Shown here one piece after another: positions 41,745 to 52,689 of a stretch of 64,000 nt of DNA. The stretch covers positions 1,860,001 through 1,924,000 of the forward strand of contig JAWWNJ010000014.1 in the NCBI GenBank assembly GCA_037176885.1, read 5' to 3'. Positions within the stretch are counted from its first letter, which is position 1, and every line of letters starts with the position of its first letter. This DNA is from Favolaschia claudopus. Taxonomy: Eukaryota; Basidiomycota; Agaricomycetes; Agaricales; Mycenaceae. The notes beneath the pieces were generated by a model. That model saw only the letters and a list, made by a program, of their open reading frames with translations, did no database searches and was not told the DNA's origin. A program made the translations under genes and the position numbers.

Positions 41745-43298
41745 CATTCAAGAGGAGAGAAGTCTTGAAGCGTTGCAAAAAGTCTTCAAGACAGAAGTCA
41801 CCAGCAGCTACGCCGAAGGCCGCGCTTGGTGATTCGCGTCGATGGAATCGTCCAGATCGTATCAACGAAAGAATGCCTTGATGATTATTAACGAGAGGCC
41901 TGCCCACTCGCTGTCGTAATCTTCAAGGTAAATACGCCGAGAAGGGGCTAGTCGTGCGCAGCGCGAAGATTCATCGTCTTCCCAGAAACGGTCTCGGAGA
42001 GGGAAAGGAATAGCCAGCTCTGTGGAAATCTTCAAGACGAAATCACCAGCGGCCGAGCCTCAAGCCGGTGCTCGGTGTTCCTCAATCAGGCGCCAGCACT
42101 TCGTCGCTTGACGTGCGGCGTAGCAAGAAATTTGGCGACTTAACAAGCTGACAATCGTTCCGAGAGTCTACGACAAGAAACAGCCGGCTGAGGAGATGGA
42201 AGGCCGTCTGGGTCGAGATTGGAAAGGGGAATCCGAACAGAGACATCGAAGACGAAGATAAGGTTTAGGAGGCCGCGATCAAACGCTGAGTGGTAAAGTA
42301 TTCAATATGAGCGTCTGAGGCATGCAGCCAGATGGCGAATCGCCGGCGCTTCCTCAGGCCTCGGTGAATTCATTCCAGCGAGTGTTTATTCCAGTAGAAT
42401 GGGACAACAAACACGACGCAACGAAGCGCGTGAAGGGATCCAGCACCCTGTATCTTCTCTTCCCCAAAAAATCCTTCCAGCATCTCAATCAATCCGTTTG
42501 TTCTCCAGCCCCCCATTCACGAACGTCCGGCAGGTAGTGGATGCGGACATCGGAGGTATGCAGCCAGGCACCGAAGTGTCAGCGCTTCCTCCGATTTGAA
42601 CTAAGTCCGTCCGTATGCGTTCCCGCGTACCGGGGCGTTGTTTCCTTCCAACTCGATGTCTCCCCAATCCAAACCTTCCCTTGCCCCCGCAGAATCTCCT
42701 CAATTCTCCGGCCCCCCACTCCAAAATCCTTCACAACCGTCGTTTCACGGCGCTCGACGGTCGTTGATGTGAGAAGAATATCGAAAAGGGCCGTCAGAAT
42801 AACCAGTCGCGCCCGGCGCGATAAGTCTTCCACCACAAGGAAGAGAACTTGAAGAGCGCGAGCGGGGGGAGTATGGCGGCCCCCCAGATGAGTGTCTTGA
42901 AGGCGACGCTACCAGCAGCCAAGCCTGAAGGCAGCGCTCGGTAGGTCTACACCCGCGTCGATGATGGTGGTGGAAAGGAGAAGATGGTCGTCGTCACGTC
43001 ACGGCGTGAGACCGTCGGCATCGTGCTACGTCACGCCCGTCGACGTAACTGGCGGCGCTCGCGCACGCCTCAATGACCCGTAGAATTCGGCGCAGCTAGC
43101 GCACCGAATCATCTAACCTGTAGATAGGAATTGAAGGGGAGGAACGGTAGAGTCACCCAGTGACGGCCGTTACTCCGGCAAAGCCGATGCGCCAGCTCAT
43201 CGCGTCAGGTGTCCCTGCGCCCCCCAATCCTTCTAGCTCCCGTCCAGCAGTCCAGTCCAAAAATCAAGCTAGAAGGTGTATACCTTGAGTCCTTCACT

Positions 43299-43366
43299 TA
43301 TGGAAAGCCGGAGCACCACGCTCGTTTGATGGCCGGCACTTACCCGATTAGGTAGTAGGACCCAGG
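43299..43366 (+). repeat. 68-bp repeat also at 52530-52597
   Basis: Reverse complement of 52530-52597, nearly identical, with GGAGCACCACGCTCGTTTGA and a GATTAGGTAGTAGGACCCAGG-like block less one base. Region 43370-44270 otherwise shows no gene. Confidence 0.8.
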
Positions 43367-44275
43367 ACATTCCGTACTGAGTATGTTGTGACAGTTTGTG
43401 ACCCCGCTTATTAGGAGCATTTTCAGTCTTGCCTACTTCACGAACAGCGGGAATTGGGTGAAACAAGAAGAAGATACAGGAACTTTCCAAGTCTCAAAAT
43501 TCTCCTTGATTCGTCGAAGCATTTCTCATTCAAAACAATGTCTGACTCAGATTTGACTCAGATAAGATAAGTGCCCGCCGCGGCCCACGCTTACAGCAGG
43601 GGGCACTAATAGGCGCTAATCGGGAATTTGAGGATTCGACTGTGATCATCTTGTGACCGCCTGTCACAACTGCTTTTCGTTGCGGCACTGTGAATCAGCT
43701 CCAGTCTGACTTTTTCTGAGTCTTCAAATCAAATTGAATACTGGTCTAGATTCTCTATCCCGAGTTACAGAGAAAAACAGCGAGGAAAGCCCTCTCAAAC
43801 AAGGCAAAGAAAGTGAGACATGTTTCGGGAGATTGGGTGAGTGTCTTTCATTTTCGAGTCAATAATTGGTTAGAATGGGCTGAGAACATGCCCGAGGCAA
43901 CTTGATATACTCCTTTTGATTCTTCACTGCTCTATAATCTCTGGATTGAGATTTCACTTTACTAGAGGAAAATCAATCCACAGGCTCCCATTTTGAGAAA
44001 CCAGTGAAAGGTTCAGGATTTTCGATTCGGTAGGGGTCAGGCCGATACGCATTAAATAGGTGTAAGAACTATTCTTCATTTTAGACCCAGTGACAATCCT
44101 GCAAATGAAATTTGGATGCGCTCGAGGACCAGATCTTCCTTTTCGGGAAATTTGAACATTCGTTCCGGAAAATCACTAAATTCCATGCACTCCTTGGATC
44201 AGAACTGCACCCACAATCTTAGAATTGAAATGTAACGAAGTAGATATACAATGACATTTCGAAGCTTGATTTATC

Positions 44276-44951
44276 TCAGTCCAAGCCCAGACCTTCTTCT
44301 TGTTCATCCTCTTCGTCTGAAAACCACGCAAGTATTTCTTCGCCCTCCTCAATATCATTCACCCCCGGGGGAAGCAAGTCGTCATTTTCCATCATCTCAT
44401 CGAGATGAGCTTCCTGAGAGTCATCTAAATGGCAAATCAGATTGAATCATGAACGCATATTTGTTCACATACCCAGGCCTCGGCCGTTATTGACGCCGCC
44501 CATATAATAATTATCGGGGTCCGATTCCAGTGGAGTCAAGTTCGGAAGGAGAGCCATATCATCTTCATGGTCATCGAGCTTGGTATGTTTCAACTTAATA
44601 TTTTGCTACCTTGAGTATCATATTCATTGATGGTAAGCGATGCGCGAGGCTCAAGCCGCGGAACTAAGGGCCAAACAAGGTATGTATGTGTCAGTGTTCG
44701 CAAATTGAACTTTCAAATTAAACTACCTTAGAGTTGAAAGAAAAAACAAAAGACCTTGCAAAATGTAAGCTTCTTCTAGAACCAGGTCTAGCTCTGGCCC
44801 AACGCGCATTACAGCGACGAAAAGCGAGAAGGAAGTTATTATTTGTGCGTTTATCGCCGTCTAAGAATCCGCTCCTGTAGTATGTATACTCGTGCGCGAA
44901 ATAAGTGATGGTCACGTAGTTTTTGACCGGTTCTTGCGTTTCAGAAGACAT
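44276..44951 (-). CDS. Orphan protein, divergent paralogue of 45524 gene
   Basis: Starts MSSET followed by QEPVKNYVTITYFAHEY, shared with the divergent gene at 45524. Later exons include LEPRASLTINEYDTQ, then HEDDMALLPNLTPLESDP and, joined at phase 1, DDSQEAHLDEMMENDDLL with an acidic end (SDEEDEQEEGLGLD). The two last exons join cleanly; the joins after exon 1 and before the HEDD exon were not resolved. The acidic tail and the shared N-terminus suggest one gene family; no known function. The 5' leaders of both genes are conserved (CACATCCAGCACTT..CAGAATG). Confidence 0.5.
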
Positions 44952-45738
44952 TCTGTGGAGGTCTGAAGTGCTGGATGTGTTTAGTCGGTCAATGGCCACT
45001 GTATGAGCGCATCACTCGCATCAGAAAATGTTGATCCGGGCCTTAAATATCCGTTATAAAAAATACCGGATTTTTCAACTGCGCAGAACATTATTTTCGT
45101 GGAATTCCAAATGCACCAAATTATAGTTCAATATCTTCCAAATGTGCCACCAAGTTGTTTTGGATCGATACCTGTAACCATTGTACCGCAAAAACGGTTA
45201 CAATCTGCTGATTTTGGCCATTTTGAGCCATTTTTGGCATTTTTGGCTGATTTTGACCAACTTCGGGGCGCTCTAGCACCTGAACGAGTATAGCTTTCTA
45301 TTCAAACTAAGTTGGGCATCACCTTGGTATCACTGGGCCTCCATTTGAGTGCATTTGGTTTGTTGCAAAAATATCCCATTAAGCTGTTAAATTTTCCCAT
45401 ATATGGGTTTTTTCGCAAAAATTGTGTTTTATTGATAACATCAACATTTTCTGATGCAATTGATGTGTCCATAAAATGGCCGTTGATCAATTACACACAT
45501 CCAGCACTTGAGATCTCCCCAGAATGCCTTCGGGAAGGCAAGAACCGGTCAAAAACTACGTGACCATCACTTATTTCGCGCACGAGTATTATATCTATCC
45601 AGTGTCTTACAAATATCAGAAGCGCGAACAAGAACTTGTAGCGGGTCAGTCATCGGCACGATACTCTGTGCTTCTAGAAACTCACATTCGCATGAAAATC
45701 CACCAACCAACAGCTCTTGCGGCTGCGCAGCAAAAATG

Positions 45739-45911
45739 TGTAAGGGTCACTTCGTAATCACCCTTACCTACACATGGTCCGTGCACATCCTATTTAGTGC
45801 GTCATGTATTCCCGAGACCGCTAGTCGAATCAACGCCAGTACCTGGCTCCTTCCCCCGTTTCTCTCTCTCTCTGGTCCTTCAGTCCTCTCGGGGTTTCCG
45901 TGCCCGTTACA
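45739..45911 (+). repeat. 5' LTR of TRIM-like element
   Basis: 173 bp, contains a CTCTCTCTCTCT run; identical to 47231-47403. Confidence 0.93.
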
Positions 45912-47230
45912 GTTTGATTCGACTAGACCCTCCGGCTGGCCTTTCTTTTCCCTCTGGGCTAGCTTTCGGCTTGTCTCGCCAAGTCGTACCTCTTGTCCCT
46001 CTGAACAACGGCTCGTCCTATCTGGCTTCCTCAAGGAACTCTCAGCACATTTGGTGGTGTAGGGTTCAGAGTTTTTGAGCACTGGTGGGATTTCAGCCTA
46101 TGTATCTGTGCTGTTGAGTCGGTTTTCATTCTCCGAGTCCGTTCTTTCGTGCTGGGACCTCGTCCGCTCATTCTTTCGATTCTTCTTCGTCACCCCGACC
46201 CATTCCTGTCATAAATGGGAATCCCTTGATTCATTTCAAGGCCGAGCGCCTATGCGTTTGTGCAGGTCATCACCGTACTCGAGTGCGGCTCCCCCTGGAC
46301 ACTCCTTGATCATCCCTTTCTCCCTATTCTCTGCGTAACCCTCACCGACATCTGAGGTATGTGAAGCGCAAAGATAGGTCGAGATTTCATTCCTGCCGTC
46401 ACTTTCACCAAATTCAGCTCATTTTCGACGGCACCTTTCAAATTATTTCCTTTCATCGCCTCCCCGACCTATACTTTGTCCCACCCACCCACCCTTCATC
46501 AAAAAGGAAGATACTTTCTTTTTGATGACTTCACAAGCGTCGGAACCACCCATTCCCACCGTCGCTCTCTAAGGGTCTCTCCTTCCTTCATAAAAAGGAA
46601 GATAAACGGGTAACCGGGAAAGGACTTAGGAAGGAGGAGGAAGGACGACTGACGTGCCTTTCCGAGCATGCAAGCCCGAATCCTTGATAAGGGAGTTACT
46701 TGTAGGCTCTTCTGCGCGCCAATTTTTCGCGTCTTTTTTTTCCACCTCACTCCTCACTCTCGGCAAACTCTCGGTGTCTCCCGCTCTCACCCTCATGGGA
46801 TTTGATGGCTTTGGTCGCCATTTCTCACTTTCGACTCTCGGTCGCTCGCACTTGCTCGCCTCTCTACTCTCGTGACCAAAGGCTTTGGTCTTAGTTGCAC
46901 ACCTCTCTACTTGTGCAATCTTTCTTGGCCTGGTGATCCGCACAATCCCCAGTGCCCACTCTTTTTTTCGATTTGCGAATCGATTTCTGCGGCATTTGCT
47001 CCCTCTCTTACACACTCTCGGGATTCATCTCTATGCTCAGCTTCATCTTGAACCCTCGACCTTTTGCGGTCACCGCTCCACCTCTCTCCTTCCAATTCTC
47101 CCAACTTCTTGGCCTCCCGTGGTCCTCACTTTACTCCATTTTTTTTTCTTTACTCTTCTACATACCTTTAACATTTCTTTCGTTGGTTTAGCTATGTCTC
47201 TTCGTTCCTCCGCCGTAAAAAGGGGGGTAC

Positions 47231-47403
47231 TGTAAGGGTCACTTCGTAATCACCCTTACCTACACATGGTCCGTGCACATCCTATTTAGTGCGTCATGTA
47301 TTCCCGAGACCGCTAGTCGAATCAACGCCAGTACCTGGCTCCTTCCCCCGTTTCTCTCTCTCTCTGGTCCTTCAGTCCTCTCGGGGTTTCCGTGCCCGTT
47401 ACA
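47231..47403 (+). repeat. 3' LTR of TRIM-like element
   Basis: 173 bp, identical to 45739-45911. Confidence 0.93.
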
Positions 47404-47448
47404 AAATGCTCTGCTGACCGTGAAGAAATGTGTAGGGGTGAGAGAATA

Positions 47449-47647
47449 GGGAGGTTGTGCAAGCGACCCAGGTCGCTATTAAACCGATCAGATCTCCACG
47501 ACGAACAGTCTCAGGTGAGAGATCCCAGCGACGTAGTAAAGTCTCAGGACAATATTCTTTTAGGTCGCTTAGAGCTCCCACCTGCCATCCATCGCTGCGG
47601 AGATCTGAGCGGTCAAAAAGCGACCTGGGTCGCTTGCACAACCTCCC
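47449..47647. mobile_element. MITE with GGGAGGTTGTGCAAGCGACC ends, TA target
   Basis: 199 bp, TA at 47447-47448 and 47648-47649. Terminal inverted repeats extend over about 35 nt and include GCGACCCAGGTCGC, itself palindromic. Related to 3826-3996. Lies in an intron of the disrupted 45524 gene. Confidence 0.9.
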
Positions 47648-47652
47648 TAATA

Positions 47653-47826
47653 CTGTACCAATCTGTATGACTGAAACGCAATTTCGACCGTGACAGGCTG
47701 AAACGACTGAAACGGCTTACAAATCACCCTTTTATGGAAGGTGAGTTGCCATATATATATAGGTGATTTGTCTGCAGAAACGGGCCTCCGTTACGCGTTA
47801 CGTTTCAGTCATACAGATGGGTACAG
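47653..47826. mobile_element. MITE with CTGTACC ends, TA target
   Basis: 174 bp, TA at 47651-47652 and 47827-47828, one base from the previous MITE. Ends CTGTACC..CTGTATGACTGAAACG pair over about 26 nt with two mismatches. Subterminal CGTTACGCGTTACG is shared with the element at 62705-63335. Confidence 0.88.
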
Positions 47827-48271
47827 TATCTGTTATAATAATGAATACTCACTCATGAAAGCTACTTCTGAATTGAAGCCCTGCAATTTCTGCAGAGAAA
47901 AGCCGCTGCGGTGCACCAGCAAAAGCACGACACAGGTAAATTAAAATGTTGCACGGCTCTAATCAAGATGTGTGTTCAGTGATGCAAGTACAATCTTCCC
48001 AGGAAGGTGAGCTTCTTCATCCCCATTTTCAAATATGGCTGGCCAGAATCGGGTTATTGGCCAAAAAGCCACTCACCCGGGATCGGGCTCAAACCCAAGG
48101 GACCCTGACTTATTCGCACCACGAGTAAGGTCATCTTTCCAACAAAGGTAATATATTTTTGAAAAGCTTCTAAACTCATTTTCGACGATGTTGCATTGAT
48201 CATGTTGCACAAAGCAGCCGACGGTTACGTAATGTGAAGGGTAGAATTGCTCGCTTCGCTCGCAATTTGAA

Positions 48272-48648
48272 TGATACTGGGAGTGGGCAGCGATCGAGCC
48301 ATCAGTGTTCTGCTTGTACATATTGATTGATGACGGATCCCTGCCAAATGCCATGGCCGACACGCCGCGACGTTTTGTGGGCGGCAGCCGTATCGTGCCG
48401 AAAAAGTTGAGAGGCAAAGTTGTAACTGAAATATGAATCTGGGATTTGGCCGAACGGATTTTTGGATTTTAAAAAACTGAGACAGTTAGGTTAACCAGGA
48501 TAATATCTATATAGATCTGTGTATACCTCAGCTGTATAGACACTATAATCGTCAAAGTGCAACATTTGTAGCGCGGCGCCATTTGATGTGGCTGTGGGAC
48601 TTGCCATCAGCCCATCTGATCTCCATCGCTGCCCACTCCCATATCAAT
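48272..48648. repeat. Imperfect inverted repeat pair
   Basis: About 30 nt at 48272-48308 (GGGAGTGGGCAGCGAT core) pair with 48610-48648. Possibly the ends of an old element between the disrupted gene and the NB-ARC fragment; no target duplication seen. Confidence 0.4.
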
Positions 48649-48809
48649 GATACGTCAAGACGTGTCAGTCACGTGATGCTTCAACATTTCGTCCTTGACC
48701 ACAACGACCGCGGAGGCTTGGAGATGGGCCTGTCAAGACCCATTGCAGTGACAATATCAGGTATGGACCAGTATTGCGAAATCTTCTCAGTAACCTAGAT
48801 AGTGCGTCT

Positions 48810-49333
48810 CAGGGGGTATTGGGGGAAAGGGGGGAGCTGGTGTTGGTTCAGGAGGATCTGGAGGCGATGGACAGGGGCCACAAGTGTCTGTTGGGGGGGA
48901 TGCCAGCTTTACAGTCCATGGTGGTATGTTTGCTATGTCTTGATGACAAAACAACTTATACTTACACTTGATAGATATGCACTATCTTGCCTCTGAATTG
49001 AGAAAGTTTGTCCTCTCCCAGTACTCTCATATACAGGTCGACAAGATATCCTGGATGAAATCCATGACTACTTCAGTCGCAATGAAGGTTCTCGGCGGGT
49101 CTTGGTTATACACGGTCTGGGAGGCTCCGGAAAAAGTCAGCTTGCTTTCAAATTTGTGGAAGAGGCACAACGCAACAAGTGGTAAGGCAAAACTAATAGT
49201 CTAAACCAATCGCTTATATGCTAGACATAGCTTCTCAGAAGTATTCTTTGTTGATGCTACAAATGAACAGACAGCAGAAGGGTTACGGCAATACCTGGAG
49301 TTGTTTGAAAGTCGTTTGGCACACTCCGCTTAG
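48810..49333 (+). pseudogene. NB-ARC (NLR-type) fragment with glycine-rich linker
   Basis: A glycine-rich exon (48810-about 48920) with GIGGKGGAGVGSGGSGGDG, then an exon (about 49007-49181) with TGRQDILDEIHDYF and the P-loop HGLGGSGKSQLAF, then 49231-49333 with FSEVFFVDATNEQTAEGL. This is the order of basidiomycete NLR-like proteins: Gly linker, TGRQ motif, Walker A, RNBS-A-like segment. The frame stops at 49333 only about 34 residues after the last junction; Walker B, the rest of the ATPase and the repeat domain are missing. N-terminal exons are uncertain (a frame with QHFVLDHNDRGGLEM lies near 48690). Such proteins are thought to act as immune-type switches in fungi. It lies 250 bp upstream of an intact alpha-kinase gene on the same strand. 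Confidence 0.7.
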
Positions 49334-49580
49334 GCGCACAGCCATTGTTCACCAAGGGAAAAGGACGGATATACGGGATGTAGTTTGTTTCACTGTTACC
49401 GGCGCAGTCCGCTTGGCCGTACAGCCCTTTTGCTGGGACTTTGCTGTGTTGAACCTGAGTCATCTCTGCAATGCGGTGTCGAAAATTCAACGATAATGCG
49501 AAGATATAAGTTGGTTGAATTTTTATGGGACAGGCCAGTAACAAACTCTCTTTCTTCCCTCGGTGCTCTGCTACTCCCAC

Positions 49581-52365
49581 ATGTCGCTCAGAGATAGTGG
49601 AATAGTAGCCAATTTTACTGAAGATGCCCCGTCCTTAAAGGCTACAAAATGTGGTCGCACTGACTGTGGGGCTATTATCCAGGCTGGAGAAGATCGTCAC
49701 TACATCCATGGATACAACTCAAAATCCGGAAAAGAAGTCTGTTCAAACTGCGTCAGCTACTACAACAGTAAACCGGACACAATGTCGAGTATGTGATCTC
49801 CTTGATTTTCCAAAATACTGCTCAAATGTGATGTCTTCGGTTCAGGAAAAGATTTTGTTGGTCTTTCAGCTTCGGACCGAGATTCTGTTCGTGCCAGTGT
49901 TCTTGCCGCGCGAAAGAAAGGTAATCTAGAACCGCTATTTCAATTTTTAGCGCGAATCAAGTTCATTTGTAGGTGCATCTTTGTCGACTCGGCGTGTCTC
50001 AGCGGTCCCGGGGAATAGCCAGGGTTACTATGGTTCGTTTGAATTCATTACAAACTTCCGAAACTAAAACCAAAACTTTGTTCTTTTGTTGGTAGGAGCA
50101 ATGCTGCCTCCTCCCAGACCCTCGCAACCAAATGTCGCAATTCCCACCTCCTGGTCCCCTTCGGCATATACATACCCTCCGCTTCTGGGAAATAGTCAGA
50201 CCCAGGGAGGCGCCAGCACCTCGTTTGGCTATTCACAGGCACATCAACAATATGCTGTTCAGCGTCAGTTCTGGGCAACGAAAGCATACCAGAGTAGCGT
50301 GGCCGACACTATCACTGTATGCTTCAAAATATTGCGCGAAGTTCCGGGAAAACCCAAAGGAATCCTTGTTCGGGTAGGCTCTATTCTGCGCCAAATTTGA
50401 ATCTCCGAGTTAAAAATCTAATTTGACAGAACCTCACTGAAGGCGAGCCTAATGTTCTCGCTTCCATCACTCCACCCGGATTGCGCCAGTTAGGTATCCA
50501 GACAATGGAAACAAAACTTACCGCGGCATTGCGAGGGTTGCGCATAGATTGGACTCGAATTCCTCTTCGCGAGATTGTGAACTGGGTCGACCTCGCACAT
50601 CAACCCCCCGATATTGCTTATTTCTATGCTCGGTGCATGACCGGCAAGCCCAAGCCCAAGGAGACAGCTCCGTCGTTCAAAAAGCAAACAAAAGCATTCG
50701 AGCTAGCATTCGTTATCGATTCAGAGTATTGGGAAGAAATTGAACAACAGTTGGCTGACAATGAGGTGATGTCCCGCTTTGTCTCGATAATTATTTAGCG
50801 CTGAATTGTCTGGTCAAACTCCAATAGAGTAGTCGCAGTTCAAATGGCAGAGGAAGTAGCCAACATACTCCTGATGGCTCGACGGTGGATTTAGAGAGTC
50901 ATGCTCGCCGCCCTTCTCCAGAGCAAGAAGATGATTTTGAGCTCAACAGTGCAAGCTTTAATCGAAACCAAGGCCATACACAGGTACGTGCTTTGACTCC
51001 AAAATCTTGTTTTGCTAAACTCAGTATAATTTGAGCTCCCGGTGACCAGAGCTGCGTCCAAGCGCAATCGAACGGTAATTATCCACTTGTCATTGAGTAG
51101 TGCGAACCTGACTCAGGTGCTCAAGGTTTCCGTCACAGCACCTCGAACTCCACCCCCCTCCAAACGGCGGATAATATATCAATCGCCCAATCAGGATCAT
51201 TTACGGGACGCCTTGCTGGAGGGCGGTTCTTCTTACTCGCAACTATCGGGTCAAGGTACTTGTGTAATAATATCTATGAACATTGATTTTCGGCTCACAA
51301 AATTCCAGGTCCAAATAGCACTTCCGAGCAAATCCAGTTTTTTGCGATAAATGACTGCAGTCTCAACGACTTGCTCGCTGATCGGAGGTTTCAGGGCTTC
51401 GTTTGTGACCCAGCAAATGCTTGTCTGGGCTCGCTCGTCATTGAAGCTGGCAACTACCTCGGAATTGGAACATTCAAAACTGCCGAAATCGGCTACCTGA
51501 CTCTTCTCCATCTCACTGCTGGCCATCTCGGAGCGCGTGCAAATGAGCCAGTTGCTGTGAAGCGAATGTATAAACGTCGGAAAACTCCGACTGACGCCAA
51601 TCCAGGCAAATGGGTGTTGAACCGTCTAACGTCTGCTGATGAACACAGCAAAATTCTCATGGAAGCCAATGTTCTTTTCTGGGCAACTTCTATCATGAAC
51701 TTCACATATTCTTTCATTTACCATTTTATTCAGAGCTCGTCCGAGCGGCCCCCTTTCGAAATCCCCGAAATTCGCTTTGTGCGCGCGGGCGTCGCAATTG
51801 TTCACGACCAATCCACTGGTCCAACAACCCTAAAATGCAGCATTTCTCGTACGTATCTCATTGAGGAGCGCATCAATGAAGCGAAGGATGGCTTCTATAA
51901 ATTCATTAACAACGGGAGCGCGGTCCCACTTACCATGACGAGAAAGGATGCTACCGAGCTGTCGGAATTTCTGGCATTCACACAGCATGTTCAATTTTAT
52001 AAGACGAAGGGTGCTGTTTATCTATCTGATCTTCAAGGTGACTCAGCAATTCTTTTGGGGTGACTCCTCGTTGACAATATCAAAATTACAGGGAGCATGC
52101 AACTTCTCACTGATCCTCAGATCATGACTTCGCCGTGAGTTCAATACTTAATTCATCGCAATACTGTTATAAATTATGACTTGATCTCCCCTTTCCCAGA
52201 TTAATTGGTGAAGGCGCAGAGATTTTTGGGGATGGAAATGTCCCCTCGGCCTTCAACTCTTTCCCCGAACAACATTGCTGCAACCATATTTGTCGGTGGT
52301 TTGAACTTCCCGAATTAGCCGCTTCCGCCGACTCTGATACGCGCTCTGTAATTTCCAACTCATAG
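49581..52365 (+). CDS. Alpha-type protein kinase, complete, 11 exons
   Basis: Exons 49581-49788, 49846-49920, 49973-50032, 50096-50373, 50430-50765, 50828-50983, 51036-51074, 51117-51255, 51309-52037, 52092-52134, 52200-52365; every phase checks, giving 742 aa. The N-terminus has a cysteine cluster (CGRTDCGAII..CSNC) usual in basidiomycete alpha-kinases. The middle is proline-rich, then low complexity. The kinase domain covers about residues 440-735: NEPVAVKRMY with the ATP lysine, LMEANVLFWATSIMNFTYSF, RTYLIEERI, FYKFINNG, KGAVYLSDLQG, MTSPLIGEG, FGDGN, and FPEQHCCNHICRWF with the His/Cys zinc ligands. Alpha-kinases phosphorylate Ser/Thr and include eEF2 kinase and myosin heavy-chain kinases; the substrate is unknown. 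No lesion seen; one of the few fully intact genes here. Confidence 0.92.
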
Positions 52366-52529
52366 TGGAGAAAATATTTTATTGTATGATTTATGCAGTA
52401 TGCCTCTCTATGCAATATATGCTTCAATATGCTCTTGCCATTTCAATCGCTCTCACATCTGCTTTTCAACCACTTACGTCGCAGCAATGCAACGTGATGA
52501 GTTACCTTGATGTGACCACGGTATGGTCC

Positions 52530-52597
52530 CCTGGGTCCTACTACCTAATCGGGTAAGTGCCGGCCATCAAACGAGCGTGGTGCTCCGGCTTTCCATA
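52530..52597 (-). repeat. 68-bp repeat also at 43299-43366
   Basis: Nearly identical reverse complement of 43299-43366. Confidence 0.8.
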
Positions 52598-52680
52598 CGT
52601 CAGTCACTCGCAACGAGCGGCCACATGACGTGTCGCGTAACGCGTAACGCGGCAAAAAAATCTCGACACGAAAGAAAACC
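52598..52680 (-). mobile_element. Partial copy of the 31394-32865 MITE end
   Basis: CGTCAGTCACT..CAACGAGCGGCCACATGACG then CGTAACGCGTAACGCGG and ATCTCGACACGAA match the right end of 31394-32865. The opposite end was not found. Confidence 0.75.
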
Positions 52681-52689
52681 GGCTCATGA

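Larger units (their letters stand above)
38071..42942. repeat. Array of structured degenerate repeats
   Basis: Six copies of a unit near GACGGAGGCATGCAGCCAG ending AGCGCTTCCTCG lie at 38071, 38637, 38766, 39364, 42313 and 42550. Four contain an internal hairpin with a GAA-bearing loop whose stem changes in a paired way (GACGC/GCGTC, GGCAC/GTGTC, GGC/GCC). Two further units recur: TCACCAGC..hairpin..TTGGT or CTCGGT (41799, 42043, 42910) and ATAACCAG..GC palindrome..AGTCTTCC (39748, 42796). Longer blocks (38175/38860 and 38445/39117) also repeat. No protein product is credible here. The LTR element 39957-41744 is inserted in the array. Confidence 0.65.
45739..47403 (+). mobile_element. Miniature LTR retrotransposon (TRIM-like), identical LTRs
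   Basis: 1665 bp. LTRs of 173 bp at 45739-45911 and 47231-47403 are identical by eye, begin TGTAAGGG and end CCGTTACA, with the 5-bp duplication AAATG at 45734-45738 and 47404-47408. A purine tract, AAAAAGGGGGG, lies next to the right LTR, giving plus orientation. No Gag or Pol frame is present. Identical LTRs mean a very recent insertion. It interrupts exon 1 of the 45524 gene. Confidence 0.93.
45524..48050 (+). pseudogene. Orphan gene with Cys motif, disrupted by LTR element and MITEs
   Basis: Begins MPSGR then QEPVKNYVTITYFAHEY, like its divergent neighbour. Exon 1 runs 45524-45738 and continues after the LTR element at 47409-47437; without the element (and one duplication) the frame is continuous to a GTGAGA donor. 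The first intron holds two MITEs. Exon 2 (47862-47935) encodes ELKPCNFCREKPLRC, similar to one half of a fungal Zn2Cys6 or other cysteine cluster. A third exon from 48003 (EGELLHPHF) is tentative and its end is unclear. With the LTR element in exon 1 the transcript would end early unless the element were removed. Confidence 0.55.

Noticed and set aside
45508..46062. 184-codon frame across the TRIM 5' LTR
   Set aside because: It spans the element border and LTR, uses a serine-rich chance frame and matches no Gag or Pol.
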